The notes below the pieces were generated by a model. The model was not told the origin of the DNA. It did no database searches and was given only the letters and a program-made list of their open reading frames with translations. A program made the position numbers and the translations under genes. Shown here piece after piece: positions 1 through 6,777 of a stretch of 29,119 bases of DNA. Within the stretch, counting starts at the first letter, position 1. The number at the start of each line of letters is the position of its first letter. The DNA comes from an uncultured Lachnospiraceae bacterium (lineage in GTDB: Bacteria > Bacillota > Clostridia > Lachnospirales > Lachnospiraceae), in contig CAKRYY010000036.1 of assembly GCA_934432885.1 (NCBI GenBank), positions 1 through 29,119 of the forward strand. Direction: 5' to 3'.

Positions 1-73
1 GAGCACGAGACGGGATTCGAACCCGCGGCCCCCACCTTGGCAAGGTGGTGCTCCACCCCTGAGCCACTCGTGC
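1..73 (-). tRNA. tRNA-Gly (anticodon GCC)
   Basis: Read on the minus strand, the sequence folds as a complete cloverleaf. The 7-bp acceptor stem GCACGAG/CTCGTGC pairs 67-73 with 3-9. A D arm follows, then an anticodon stem ACCTT-GCC-AAGGT with the GCC anticodon at 39-41, and a T arm with the GGTTCGAATCC consensus. The discriminator is U (position 2), as usual for bacterial tRNA-Gly, and the first base of CCA falls at position 1, so the 3' end runs off the window. It decodes GGC/GGU. A near-perfect promoter lies just upstream (106-134). Confidence 0.96.
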
Positions 74-105
74 ATATCTTGCCCATCACCTGACGGGCAA
101 GACTT

Positions 106-134
106 AGTATATGACAATTCTTACATTTTGTCAA
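106..134 (-). promoter_or_regulatory. Promoter of tRNA-Gly
   Basis: On the minus strand, -35 TTGACA (129-134) and -10 TATACT (106-111) are separated by exactly 17 bp. The predicted start is near 99. A perfect 8-bp inverted repeat (TCTTGCCC at 77-84, GGGCAAGA at 95-102) would then form a hairpin at the very 5' end of the pre-tRNA, removed by RNase P. No U-run follows it, so it is not a terminator for metY. Confidence 0.8.
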
Positions 135-152
135 CTATCATTTTCACATTTT

Positions 153-1433
153 TTAGATTGCTGCAAAGCCCTTTTCCAAATCGCCGATAATATCATCCAC
201 ATGCTCTGTTCCGATAGAAAGTCTGATGGTGCCGGGCGTAATTCCCTGGTCGAGAAGCTCTTCCTGCGTAAGCTGGGAATGTGTCGTTGTTGCCGGATGG
301 ATTACCAGAGATTTTACATCCGCTACATTTGCAAGCAGGGAGAATAATTCCAAATGGTCAATAAACTTAAATGCCGCCTCCTGGCCACCCTTGATTTCGA
401 AGGTAAAAATGCTTGCTCCGCCATTCGGGAAATATTTCTCATACAGCGCATGGTCCGGATGCTCCGGAAGCGACGGATGATTTACCTTTTCTACAAGCGG
501 ATACTTGCTTAAATATTCTACAATCTTTTTGGTATTTTCCACATGTCTGTCAAGTCTGAGGGAAAGTGTCTCAACACCCTGCAGAAGTAAAAATGCGTTG
601 AACGGAGAAATTGCCGCACCGGTATCCCTTAACAGGATTGCCCTGATATATGTCACAAAAGCTGCCGGTCCCGCTGCATCCACAAAGGATACGCCATGAT
701 AGCTCGGATTCGGCTCCGCAATCGGCGCATATTTTCCGCTCACCTTCCAGTCAAATTTTCCGGAATCTACGATGATACCGCCGAGGGAGGTTCCGTGTCC
801 GCCGATAAACTTCGTTGCGGAATGTACTACAATGTCTGCACCATGCTCTATCGGGCGAATCAGATAGGGTGTGCCAAAGGTATTGTCTATTACCAGCGGA
901 AGTCCATGCTTATGCGCAATCTCGGCAATCGCATCAATATCCGGAATATCGCTGTTCGGATTTCCAAGTGTTTCCAGATAAACCGCCTTCGTATTCTCCT
1001 GAATCGCAGCCTCTACCTCATCAAGATTGTGCGCGTCTACAAAGGTCGTTGAAATGCCGTAGCGGGGAAGTGTATGTGCAAGCAGATTATAGCTGCCGCC
1101 ATAAATGGTTTTCTGCGCTACGATATGTTCTCCTGCTCCTGCCAGAGCCTGAATGGTATAATCGATTGCCGCTGCGCCGGAAGCAACTGCAAGCGCTGCT
1201 ACGCCGCCCTCCAACGCTGCAATTCTCTTTTCCAGAACATCCTGTGTGGAATTTGTCAGTCTGCCATAAATATTACCCGCATCTGCCAGTCCGAAACGTG
1301 CCGCTGCATGTGCGGAATCATGAAATACATAAGAAGTCGTCTGATAAATCGGTACTGCTCTTGAATCCGTTGCCGGATCTGCCTGTTCCTGTCCTACGTG
1401 AAGCTGAAGGGTTTCAAATCTGTATTCGCTCAT
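153..1433 (-). CDS. metY: O-acetylhomoserine sulfhydrylase / aminocarboxypropyltransferase
   Basis: PLP enzyme of the Cys/Met-metabolism family (fold type I), 426 aa. It makes homocysteine from O-acetyl-L-homoserine and sulfide in the cytoplasm, for methionine synthesis. The PLP lysine is K208 in the motif [10 protein letters not shown]. The upstream [10 protein letters not shown] (about 181-190) and the N-terminal substrate region with [10 protein letters not shown] (about 54-63) fit the family, and the length is normal. I chose the ATG at 1433 over an in-frame TTG six bases upstream because AGAGG lies 10 nt before it. The gene has a 300-nt leader with its own promoter, a small ORF and an attenuator. 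No terminator is visible before the tRNA promoter. A cystathionine-lyase role is less likely given the length and closest motif match. Confidence 0.93.
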   Translation of the reverse strand: MSEYRFETLQLHVGQEQADPATDSRAVPIYQTTSYVFHDSAHAAARFGLADAGNIYGRLTNSTQDVLEKRIAALEGGVAALAVASGAAAIDYTIQALAGAGEHIVAQKTIYGGSYNLLAHTLPRYGISTTFVDAHNLDEVEAAIQENTKAVYLETLGNPNSDIPDIDAIAEIAHKHGLPLVIDNTFGTPYLIRPIEHGADIVVHSATKFIGGHGTSLGGIIVDSGKFDWKVSGKYAPIAEPNPSYHGVSFVDAAGPAAFVTYIRAILLRDTGAAISPFNAFLLLQGVETLSLRLDRHVENTKKIVEYLSKYPLVEKVNHPSLPEHPDHALYEKYFPNGGASIFTFEIKGGQEAAFKFIDHLELFSLLANVADVKSLVIHPATTTHSQLTQEELLDQGITPGTIRLSIGTEHVDDIIGDLEKGFAAI

Positions 1434-1483
1434 AATCAAATATCCTCTCTTTCATTATTATGTATCTGTAAGTTTTCCATGAT

Positions 1484-1517
1484 AAAACAAAAAGCCCGGT
1501 GTATGAATCTCCCGGGC
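1484..1517 (-). terminator. Attenuator terminator in the metY leader
   Basis: On the minus strand GCCCGG (1517-1512) and CCGGGC (1499-1494) form a 6-bp all-GC stem with a 12-nt loop, followed directly by TTTTTGTTTT. It lies between the promoter and metY, so it would stop transcription before the gene. Its 5' arm, extended to GCCCGGGAG (1509-1517), is perfectly complementary over 9 nt to CTCCCGGGC inside the leader ORF (1621-1629). That pairing excludes the terminator and would be the antiterminator. Confidence 0.82.
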
Positions 1518-1559
1518 AATCTGGCTTATGAAATAACAGGCTGATTGATACTGATGCAA

Positions 1560-1700
1560 TCAGATGTTTATTTGCAAAGGGTGCGAAGCAACGTCTGCTG
1601 CCCGCCCAGCCATATTATATGCCCGGGAGTTCCACATTCGACAGCTGCACATGACGAAGCTTGTAGATTTTACTATAATACTCATCACTCTGCTGTTCAT
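1560..1700 (-). CDS. Leader peptide of metY (46 aa, Cys/Met/Trp cluster)
   Basis: This ORF begins at ATG 1700 with a very strong AGGAGG (1709-1714) 8 nt upstream and ends at TGA 1560-1562. The protein starts MNSRVMSIIVK and carries the cluster FVMCSCRMWNSRAYN at residues 15-29, with Cys18, Cys20, Met17, Met22 and Trp23. The antiterminator arm CTCCCGGGC covers the end of codon 24 through the first two bases of codon 27, just after this cluster. Within the same leader a hairpin CTGATTG/CAATCAG overlaps the stop codon. I do not recognise a stable function. The position after a consensus promoter and before a terminator indicates a regulatory peptide sensing Cys and/or Met supply by ribosome speed. 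That role is inferred; the ORF, RBS and pairing are seen directly. Confidence 0.75.
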   Translation of the reverse strand: MNSRVMSIIVKSTSFVMCSCRMWNSRAYNMAGRAADVASHPLQINI

Positions 1701-1744
1701 TGCTTTCGCCTCCTTTCGTTTGTCTTGTTCCTTTTGATGGTGTT

Positions 1745-1773
1745 ATCATAGCATTGTTTTTATACTATGTCAA
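1745..1773 (-). promoter_or_regulatory. Promoter of the metY leader transcript
   Basis: Minus strand: -35 TTGACA (1768-1773), 17-bp spacer, -10 TATGAT (1745-1750). It lies about 30 nt upstream of the leader-ORF ribosome site, so transcription starts near 1738. Confidence 0.85.
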
Positions 1774-1790
1774 TAGGAATTATATATTTT

Positions 1791-2305
1791 TTATTTATGT
1801 GCTTTCAATTCCTTCTTCCTAAGCGCAAGAAGCTTTGTTATCTCATCGACTGAAGAAAACTGCATTTCTCCGCTATCGGCTGCCGCTGCCGTAACGGACA
1901 GAAGCGGAAAGCGCTCCCTTCTGCCATTCCTGCCAACCGCTTCAATATAGCCTCTCTGTCTGTCCCGTTCCGAATAATACCGACGCACACGCTCCTCATA
2001 GCTTTTTACAATTCTCCGGCAGACATTTTCACAGCCGCGTTTTCTGTAAATCGCTGTAAAATCATCGCCGCCGAGGATACGCGGCTGGATTGCCGTCCAG
2101 AAGCGCCTTTACCTCCTCCACCGGCATCTCTGCCGAAACCGTTTCTCCCGGTCTGCCCAGTAAAAATCCCTGTTTGCCCCGTAATCCTGCTGAGCGCCTC
2201 AAACCCGAAAATGTTTCCATCCCTGAGTGATACAATCGGCTGAAATACTGAGCGAATACGTCTTTCCCTGATAATGTCGTCCAGTTCCTGTCTGCAATTT
2301 TCCAT
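1791..2305 (-). pseudogene. Decayed EAL-GGDEF cyclic-di-GMP protein
   Basis: The start is intact: GGAGG, then ATG at 2305 and the N-terminus of an EAL domain (FQPIVSLRDGNIFGFEALSR). Right after this the frame jumps. In the next frame GKQGFLLGRPGE appears, typical of the C-terminal end of an EAL domain, followed by a linker. After a further shift a degenerate GGDEF core (ILGGDDFTAIYRKRG) and the C-terminal segment YYSERDRQRGYIEAVGR continue to the stop at 1791. Most of the EAL domain (by family length, about 200 residues) and part of the linker are missing. So two internal deletions with frameshifts have destroyed what was probably a c-di-GMP phosphodiesterase/cyclase-like protein. The short open frames at 1791-1988 and 2006-2332 are pieces of this remnant. 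Confidence 0.82.
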
Positions 2306-2404
2306 TCGTTTTCCTCCGCTTTCTGTATACAAGCCTTATGCTACGGCAATCTGCTGTGGAAAACGACCTGATTTTGTTTAATAGTATGTCAAATCTTTGT
2401 AAAG

Positions 2405-2917
2405 TCAGCCTGCGGAGGAAAGTATCCTTTCTATTTCTTCCTTCCATCGCTCCTGCAATCTTTCCTTTGTCCACGCCGCATTCGCCGGACTGCTTGACGG
2501 CAGCTTATATAAAGGAGGCTGACCTTCCTTTTTACAGTATTTCTGAAATAGCTGATATGCCTTGTCACCATTTGCAAAAATAGCCTGAATTGGCGCAGTC
2601 TGCAAAATGACGTCCATATCGTTTCCTGTTACATTCCTGATTGAGCTGTCAGAAGAGCCGACAATATCGCACGATGCGATGACATCCCAGACTGCAACAT
2701 GGTTTTGAAGCAAAAACTGCTTTTTTTCCATAATCGTGACAGGCACGTCACATCCAAAAACGCTGGAAAGCACCTTCCAGAACCGGTTCTGCTTATGTCC
2801 ATAGTAAAATTGCTGCTCTCTTGATTTTACGGAAGGGAATGAACCAAGTATCAAAATCCTTGAAGTCTCATCAAAGATTGGTTCAAAGGTATGCGTCACG
2901 TGCGTATATTCACTCAT
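2405..2917 (-). CDS. DNA-deoxyinosine glycosylase (uracil-DNA glycosylase family 6)
   Basis: Base-excision repair protein of the UDG superfamily, 170 aa. Family 6 (hypoxanthine-DNA glycosylase) removes deaminated adenine, and sometimes other deaminated bases, from DNA. The N-terminal motif ILGSFPSVKS (about residues 23-32), the following FYYGHKQNRFW segment, and the C-terminal LPSSSPANA loop are characteristic. The length is typical. The ATG at 2917 lies 8 nt inside the end of the upstream RACo-like gene, so the two are translationally coupled and share an operon. A terminator is not evident before the EAL-GGDEF remnant downstream. Confidence 0.85.
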   Translation of the reverse strand: MSEYTHVTHTFEPIFDETSRILILGSFPSVKSREQQFYYGHKQNRFWKVLSSVFGCDVPVTIMEKKQFLLQNHVAVWDVIASCDIVGSSDSSIRNVTGNDMDVILQTAPIQAIFANGDKAYQLFQKYCKKEGQPPLYKLPSSSPANAAWTKERLQERWKEEIERILSSAG

Positions 2918-4433
2918 CTACTTCCTCCCTGCTTTTCTCCATCCTGCAAAAATCCATGCTTTCTATATATCTGTGTTCAAATTCCGGCTGCTGCGCCAGA
3001 TTGATTGCCCTGCTGATGTTTACAATATGGGAAAGAGCATCCTCGCGCTCCGCCTCTGTAAGCCTTCCAAAATCCGGCTTCTCCATTCCATACCGCAGCG
3101 CACCTGCAAGTGAGGTATTGCCTGCCGCTATGCAGCATTTCTCAAGCAATGCCGGAAGCAGCCCAATCCCTGCCGCCTTACTGACATCCAGATAATAACC
3201 GAAGCCGCCTGCCAGATAGACCCGCTCTATCCGTCCCCATGCGTCCGCCTGGTCCAGCAAAATCGTAACGCCTGCAAAAACTGCTGCCTTCGCCATCTGC
3301 AGGGCGCGTATATCCGCCTGCCGTATCAGAGCTTCTCCAAAAGGATAGCCCTCTGTAAAATACGGCTCTGCAAGGAGTCCCGTTTCATCCATAATTCCGC
3401 ATTTTCGCATATCATAGGCGATTGCCGTCATATCCGCTCCGAAAATGCCAGTCAGCGCGCCGCCCTCAAAGGCCGGTCCTGCTGCCGTTGCCGTACATAA
3501 AATGCCATCCCTATTCCCGACTGCCATCTCTCCATTGGTTCCCAGGTCAATTAACAAAGTCATCCCTTCCCGCTCCGCCATCCCGCAGGCATATATGCCG
3601 GAAACAATATCACCGCCCACAAACGCCGATATGCCGGGCAGGAATACCGCTTGATGACCGCATAAGTCAAAATAGGAAAATCCCCTGTGGTACGGCAAAA
3701 ATGGCGCTTTTCCAAGTCCCTCCACCGGGTACCCCAGCAACAGATGTTCCATTGCCGTATTGCCTGAGCACAGGATTTCCCAGGTATTTTCAAGGTATCC
3801 CACATTTTGCAGCTTCTCCTGCATCCTGTTGACACCATTTTCCAATTCAGTCAATAAAACGCTGCGAAGCCGCTCTGCAAGCCCATTTTCTGCCACTGCA
3901 AGTCTGGATAAGACATCTGCTCCATAAGCGCGTTGCGGATTTTGAAAGGTATGCGTATACAGAATTTCCCCCGTCTGCTTCTGGGCAAGCTGCATGACTA
4001 CAGTCGTCGTTCCGATGTCCACTGCACAAAATACGCGACCCGTGGGCTTCTCCAGATTTTTTTCGCTCCCCTTCATTTTCTCTTTCCGCAGAGCCTCCTG
4101 CATTTCATCCTTCAAAAACGCCTGTGTTACAATAGAAGGCTCCCTTTCGGCTGCAAAGCAAAGCTCCAAAGCGCAGTCTGCCTCAGGCTTTGCAGTACAG
4201 GCAAGACGGTATCCTGCCCGCAGCTCATCCGGGGTGAAAAATTTCCGGTCAGCAAAAGAAGGCAGAGGCGCCCCTTGTAAAAAATGCACACGGCATTTTC
4301 CGCAGGCTCCTCTGCCGCCACAGAAGCTATGTTCCTGTTTTTCTTCTATTTTATTTAAAATCTGTGCAAACAGACTGCCCTCTCCCTTATGGAAATAGAA
4401 TGTATCAGACAAATTGATTTTTCTCCCTGTCAT
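2910..4433 (-). CDS. RACo-like [2Fe-2S] ferredoxin/ASKHA ATPase (corrinoid activation protein)
   Basis: 507-aa two-domain protein. The N-terminal plant-type ferredoxin domain has Cys38, Cys44, Cys47 (CGGRGACGKC) and Cys79 (RLACTA) as [2Fe-2S] ligands. From about residue 125 an ASKHA (DUF4445-type) ATPase follows, with the phosphate motifs AVDIGTTTVV and LLIDLGTNGE and the C-terminal VYLAGGFGYYLD. Relatives use ATP to drive low-potential electron transfer that reduces inactive Co(II) corrinoid back to Co(I) for methyltransferases. It lies between a DUF4250 gene (29-nt overlap at its start) and a DNA glycosylase (8-nt overlap at its end). No corrinoid methyltransferase is in the window, so the partner is unknown. 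An in-frame TTG lies 12 nt upstream; I prefer the ATG at 4433, though neither has a strong RBS. Confidence 0.85.
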   Translation of the reverse strand: MTGRKINLSDTFYFHKGEGSLFAQILNKIEEKQEHSFCGGRGACGKCRVHFLQGAPLPSFADRKFFTPDELRAGYRLACTAKPEADCALELCFAAEREPSIVTQAFLKDEMQEALRKEKMKGSEKNLEKPTGRVFCAVDIGTTTVVMQLAQKQTGEILYTHTFQNPQRAYGADVLSRLAVAENGLAERLRSVLLTELENGVNRMQEKLQNVGYLENTWEILCSGNTAMEHLLLGYPVEGLGKAPFLPYHRGFSYFDLCGHQAVFLPGISAFVGGDIVSGIYACGMAEREGMTLLIDLGTNGEMAVGNRDGILCTATAAGPAFEGGALTGIFGADMTAIAYDMRKCGIMDETGLLAEPYFTEGYPFGEALIRQADIRALQMAKAAVFAGVTILLDQADAWGRIERVYLAGGFGYYLDVSKAAGIGLLPALLEKCCIAAGNTSLAGALRYGMEKPDFGRLTEAEREDALSHIVNISRAINLAQQPEFEHRYIESMDFCRMEKSREEVDE

Positions 4434-4578
4434 AATGATAATCAATGCCTGCCAGCTTCTGGGAAAGCTCCTCTTCTGAAAGCTCTAAATCCTCACACAA
4501 AGCCTCTAAGTCCTTATAATAATCGCGCAGCTTCAGATTTACAAAGCTCAGCAGCATAACCGGGTCCTTTGGTATCAT
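4405..4578 (-). CDS. DUF4250 small protein
   Basis: 57-aa protein starting MIPKDPVMLLSFVNLKLRDY, matching my memory of the short DUF4250 family found in Clostridia. Function is unknown. The ATG at 4578 is preceded by AGGAGG about 7 nt upstream; a longer in-frame extension would run through the promoter and lacks a ribosome site. The rest is charged and probably helical. Its end overlaps the start of the RACo-like gene by 29 nt, so they are translated together. Confidence 0.85.
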   Translation of the reverse strand: MIPKDPVMLLSFVNLKLRDYYKDLEALCEDLELSEEELSQKLAGIDYHYDREKNQFV

Positions 4579-4600
4579 CACGCATCCTCCTTTTTCTGGT

Positions 4601-4629
4601 ATTATAATATGCCGCCTGCCATTTCGCAA
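4601..4629 (-). promoter_or_regulatory. Promoter of the DUF4250-RACo-glycosylase operon
   Basis: Minus strand -10 TATAAT (4601-4606) with a weaker -35 TTGCGA (4624-4629), 17-bp spacer. It is divergent from the thiT promoter 25 bp away. Confidence 0.65.
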
Positions 4630-4653
4630 TATGCTTCCTGCTGTGAGTTTATC

Positions 4654-4682
4654 TTGACTTTCCTTTATCATCTGTGTATAGT
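4654..4682 (+). promoter_or_regulatory. Promoter of the thiT riboswitch transcript
   Basis: -35 TTGACT (4654-4659), 17-bp spacer, -10 TATAGT (4677-4682). The predicted start near 4689 puts the whole TPP aptamer in the leader. Confidence 0.8.
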
Positions 4683-4708
4683 AAGTAGGAAAATACAATA
4701 TGGTTATA

Positions 4709-4795
4709 CGCCAGGGGAGCTTTTGCTGAGACAAAGCGCTTTTATCGCTTTAGACCCTCATTACCTGAACCGGATAATACCGGCGTAGGGAGGCG
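4709..4795 (+). ncRNA. TPP (THI-box) riboswitch
   Basis: The conserved TPP aptamer elements are all present in order: GGGGAGC (4714-4720), GCTGAGA, ACCCTC, ACCTGAACCGGATAATACC, and GCGTAGGGA near 4783-4791. The closing P1 helix pairs CGCC (4709-4712) with GGCG (4792-4795). Thiamine pyrophosphate binding would lower expression of the thiamine transporter downstream. No terminator with a U-run is visible after it. Instead CCTCTTT (4838-4844) can pair with the ribosome site AAAGGAGG (4857-4864) with one bulge, which suggests control of translation initiation. Confidence 0.95.
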
Positions 4796-4872
4796 GCGCA
4801 TGAGAGATAGCTCTATTCTCTATGCCACCTTAAGTCCCCTCTTTTGACCGTAATGCAAAGGAGGATTTTTTT

Positions 4873-5544
4873 ATGCTTTACAACACTGTCACAAACGACT
4901 GGGGAGAGGTAACCTATGTCCCCACCACTCTTGGAAACGTGCTTTTAGCCATTTTAATTGTGCTGCTTTTGCTTGCAGCCATGTTCTTTTCCAGAAACAG
5001 AAAAAAGGCAAAAAAGCTCTCTGTACGCCAGCTTGCCTTTTGCGCTGCAGCGATTGCACTCGGAACAGTGCTTTCCAATATCAAGCTGTTTCATTTTCCA
5101 ACTGGTGGTTCTATCACTCTGCTTTCCATGCTGGTCAGCTGTCTGCCCGGCTGCTGGTTCGGTCTCGGTGCAGGCCTGATGAGCGGCGTTGCCTATGGCA
5201 TACTTCAGCTTTTAATTGACCCTTATGTGCTCTTCCCTGCCCAGCTCATCGTAGATTATCTGCTTGCCTTTGGCGCTCTCGGTCTTTCCGGACTCTTTGT
5301 AAATGCAAAGAATGGTGTCATAAAAGGGTATCTTGCTGCAGTTATAGGACGCTATCTGTTTGCGGTATTATCCGGCTGGCTCTTCTTTGGCGCTTATGCC
5401 TGGGAAGGCTGGAATCCGCTTGCATATTCTCTTGTTTATAATGCCATCTATATCTTTACGGAAGCTGCTATTACCATTATCCTGCTTCTGCTTCCGCCTG
5501 TCAAAAAGACGCTGCGCCAGCTTAAGCAGATGGCTGAGGGGTAA
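4873..5544 (+). CDS. thiT: ECF thiamine transporter S component
   Basis: 223-aa membrane protein of the ThiT family, the substrate-binding S component that works with the shared ECF module (EcfA/A'/T, encoded elsewhere). It has about six hydrophobic segments plus an N-terminal one (residues 20-40) before the basic stretch RNRKKAKK. The C-terminal segment WNPLAYSLVYNAIYIFTEA holds the Trp/Tyr/Asn/Glu pattern used for thiamine binding in this family. ATG 4873 has AGGAGG 8 nt upstream. The TPP riboswitch in its leader supports thiamine as substrate. It is monocistronic: a terminator follows at 5644-5665. Confidence 0.93.
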   Translation: MLYNTVTNDWGEVTYVPTTLGNVLLAILIVLLLLAAMFFSRNRKKAKKLSVRQLAFCAAAIALGTVLSNIKLFHFPTGGSITLLSMLVSCLPGCWFGLGAGLMSGVAYGILQLLIDPYVLFPAQLIVDYLLAFGALGLSGLFVNAKNGVIKGYLAAVIGRYLFAVLSGWLFFGAYAWEGWNPLAYSLVYNAIYIFTEAAITIILLLLPPVKKTLRQLKQMAEG

Positions 5545-5567
5545 GGGAAACAAAATTTCCTATAAAC

Positions 5568-5649
5568 AAAATAGAATCCTGCTTGCAGGATTCTCCGCCT
5601 GCGGCGGGTCGTTTTAACGACATAATTCACTTCCGCCGCAGTGCGCTCC
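5568..5649 (+). repeat. Structured intergenic repeat, copy 1
   Basis: First of three copies of an element beginning AAAATAGAATCCTGC. It contains a 10-bp inverted repeat (AGAATCCTGC 5573-5582, GCAGGATTCT 5585-5594), an inner palindrome GTCGTTTTAACGAC (5608-5621), and a 9-bp outer stem CTGCGGCGG (5599-5607) with CCGCCGCAG (5633-5641) enclosing it. It starts 23 nt after the thiT stop codon and runs into the thiT terminator. The other copies are at 20881 and 28149, all in the same orientation on this strand. Confidence 0.85.
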
Positions 5650-5665
5650 ACGCGGAGCGTTTTTA
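5644..5665 (+). terminator. Rho-independent terminator of thiT
   Basis: CGCTCC (5644-5649), loop ACGC, GGAGCG (5654-5659), then TTTTTA. The stem begins inside the 3' end of repeat copy 1. Confidence 0.85.
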
Positions 5666-5694
5666 TTTCATAGGAAGAATTTTCCTATGAAATA
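5664..5694. repeat. 13-bp perfect AT-rich inverted repeat
   Basis: TATTTCATAGGAA (5664-5676) and TTCCTATGAAATA (5682-5694) form a perfect 13-bp palindrome with a 5-nt loop, lying between two convergent terminators. A related sequence, TTTCATAGGAA, recurs after repeat copy 2 near 20970-20980. Confidence 0.75.
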
Positions 5695-5730
5695 AAAAGC
5701 GCCAGCACCGGCATTTGCCGGAGCTGACGC
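5690..5730 (-). terminator. Terminator of the perR-rbr-hemerythrin operon
   Basis: Minus strand: a GC-rich hairpin between 5699 and 5730 whose core is CCGGC-AAAT-GCCGG, with outer CAGC/GCTG and GCG/CGC pairs, followed by TTTTTATTT. Confidence 0.85.
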
Positions 5731-5777
5731 AAAATTCCTGTTGTACAAAAACAACCGCATCTGCACAGGTCGTCTTA

Positions 5778-6176
5778 TCAGCCCTTTGGAATCTGTCCAT
5801 CAACATACAGGATATGGTTTACCAGCCATTCTGTAAGGTATTTCAAAATACCCATAATCTGCTCATCCTGGTCCTCAATTTCCTTATTATGATTTTCCAT
5901 GAATTCATCGAGCTTATTTATGAATTCCTGATGCTGAACCTTCTGCGTAAATATTTTCTTGTACTGAATGGATTCCATGTAATTTTCTTCATCAGTAAAG
6001 TGCTTTACGGTATAATCGCGAAGCTTCTCTAAAATCATATCAATTTTATCATATTTATCCGGAGTGAACTCATCATGAAGCAGCTCATAGACTTCATCAG
6101 CATATTTGAACAGCTGTGCATGTTCTTCATCAATCATATCAATTCCGATATAATATTCAGGTTTCATTTCGTACAT
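5778..6176 (-). CDS. Bacteriohemerythrin-like O2-binding protein
   Basis: 132-aa single-domain hemerythrin, a four-helix diiron protein for binding or sensing O2/NO in the cytoplasm. Ligands seen are His19 (DEEHAQLF), His59 and Glu63 (KHFTDEE), His82 (HQEF), His121 and Asp126 (HILYVD). By family spacing another ligand His is expected at position 78, four residues before His82, but Gln is found there. It is the last gene after perR and rbr (58-nt gap, AAAGGAG ribosome site 12 nt before the ATG) and is followed by a strong terminator. The context supports a role in oxygen defence. The substituted ligand could change metal occupancy or O2 affinity. Confidence 0.88.
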   Translation of the reverse strand: MYEMKPEYYIGIDMIDEEHAQLFKYADEVYELLHDEFTPDKYDKIDMILEKLRDYTVKHFTDEENYMESIQYKKIFTQKVQHQEFINKLDEFMENHNKEIEDQDEQIMGILKYLTEWLVNHILYVDGQIPKG

Positions 6177-6234
6177 AATCGTATCTATCTCCTTTTGTAA
6201 AGTTATATTTTTTGTCCTTCTTTAAATCCTGCTT

Positions 6235-6777
6235 TTAATAATTCTCTGCATGTACCTCAAAATAGCTCTGCGGATGGCTGCATACCGGGCATACCTCCGG
6301 CGCCTTTGTTCCTACTACGATATGTCCGCAGTTACGGCACTCCCACACCTTTACTTCACTCTTTTCAAATACCTGTGCAGTCTCAATATTCTTAAGCAAA
6401 GCGCGGTATCTTTCTTCGTGGTGCTTTTCTATTTCTCCTACAGCCCTGAATTTTGCTGCCAGCTCCGGAAAGCCTTCCTCCTCTGCGGTCCTTGCAAAGC
6501 CCTCATACATATCTGTCCACTCAAAGTTTTCTCCTGCCGCTGCCGCTGCAAGGTTTTCCTTGGTATCGCCGATACCTGCCAGCTCCTTGAACCACATTTT
6601 TGCATGCTCTTTTTCATTATCAGCCGTCTTTAAAAATAATGCAGACATCTGTTCATAGCCTTCCTTTTTGGCTACTGATGCAAAATAGGTATACTTGTTT
6701 CTTGCCTGTGATTCGCCTGCAAATGCCTCCTGCAAATTTTTCTCTGTCTGTGTTCCCGCGTACTTATTTGCTGCCAT
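6235..6777 (-). CDS. rbr: Rubrerythrin
   Basis: 180-aa non-heme diiron peroxidase of anaerobes, reducing H2O2 to water. The ferritin-like domain (1-135) carries ligand residues in GESQ (Glu22), EKEH (about 55-58), the Glu-rich segment near 99, and [10 protein letters not shown] (115-124). The C-terminal rubredoxin domain has Cys147, Cys150, Cys163 and Cys166 (CRNCG, CPVC). Start: ATG 6777, with GGAGG 8 nt upstream; the longer frame reads through this ribosome site. It overlaps the end of perR by 14 nt, so translation is coupled and repression by PerR is likely. Confidence 0.95.
   Translation of the reverse strand: MAANKYAGTQTEKNLQEAFAGESQARNKYTYFASVAKKEGYEQMSALFLKTADNEKEHAKMWFKELAGIGDTKENLAAAAAGENFEWTDMYEGFARTAEEEGFPELAAKFRAVGEIEKHHEERYRALLKNIETAQVFEKSEVKVWECRNCGHIVVGTKAPEVCPVCSHPQSYFEVHAENY

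Noticed and set aside
77..102. Hairpin as metY terminator
   Set aside because: No U-run follows on the minus strand, and it overlaps the predicted start of the tRNA transcript.
815..1435. Plus-strand 206-aa frame opposite metY
   Set aside because: Shadow of metY with low-complexity composition and no start signal.
1500..1740. SAM riboswitch or T-box upstream of metY
   Set aside because: Neither the S-box core nor the T-box sequence (TGGNACCGCG) is present; the leader ORF with alternative pairing explains the terminator better.
1791..1988. 65-aa frame as an independent gene
   Set aside because: It is the C-terminal piece of the GGDEF remnant; reading upstream in its frame reveals ILGGDDF and the rest of that domain.
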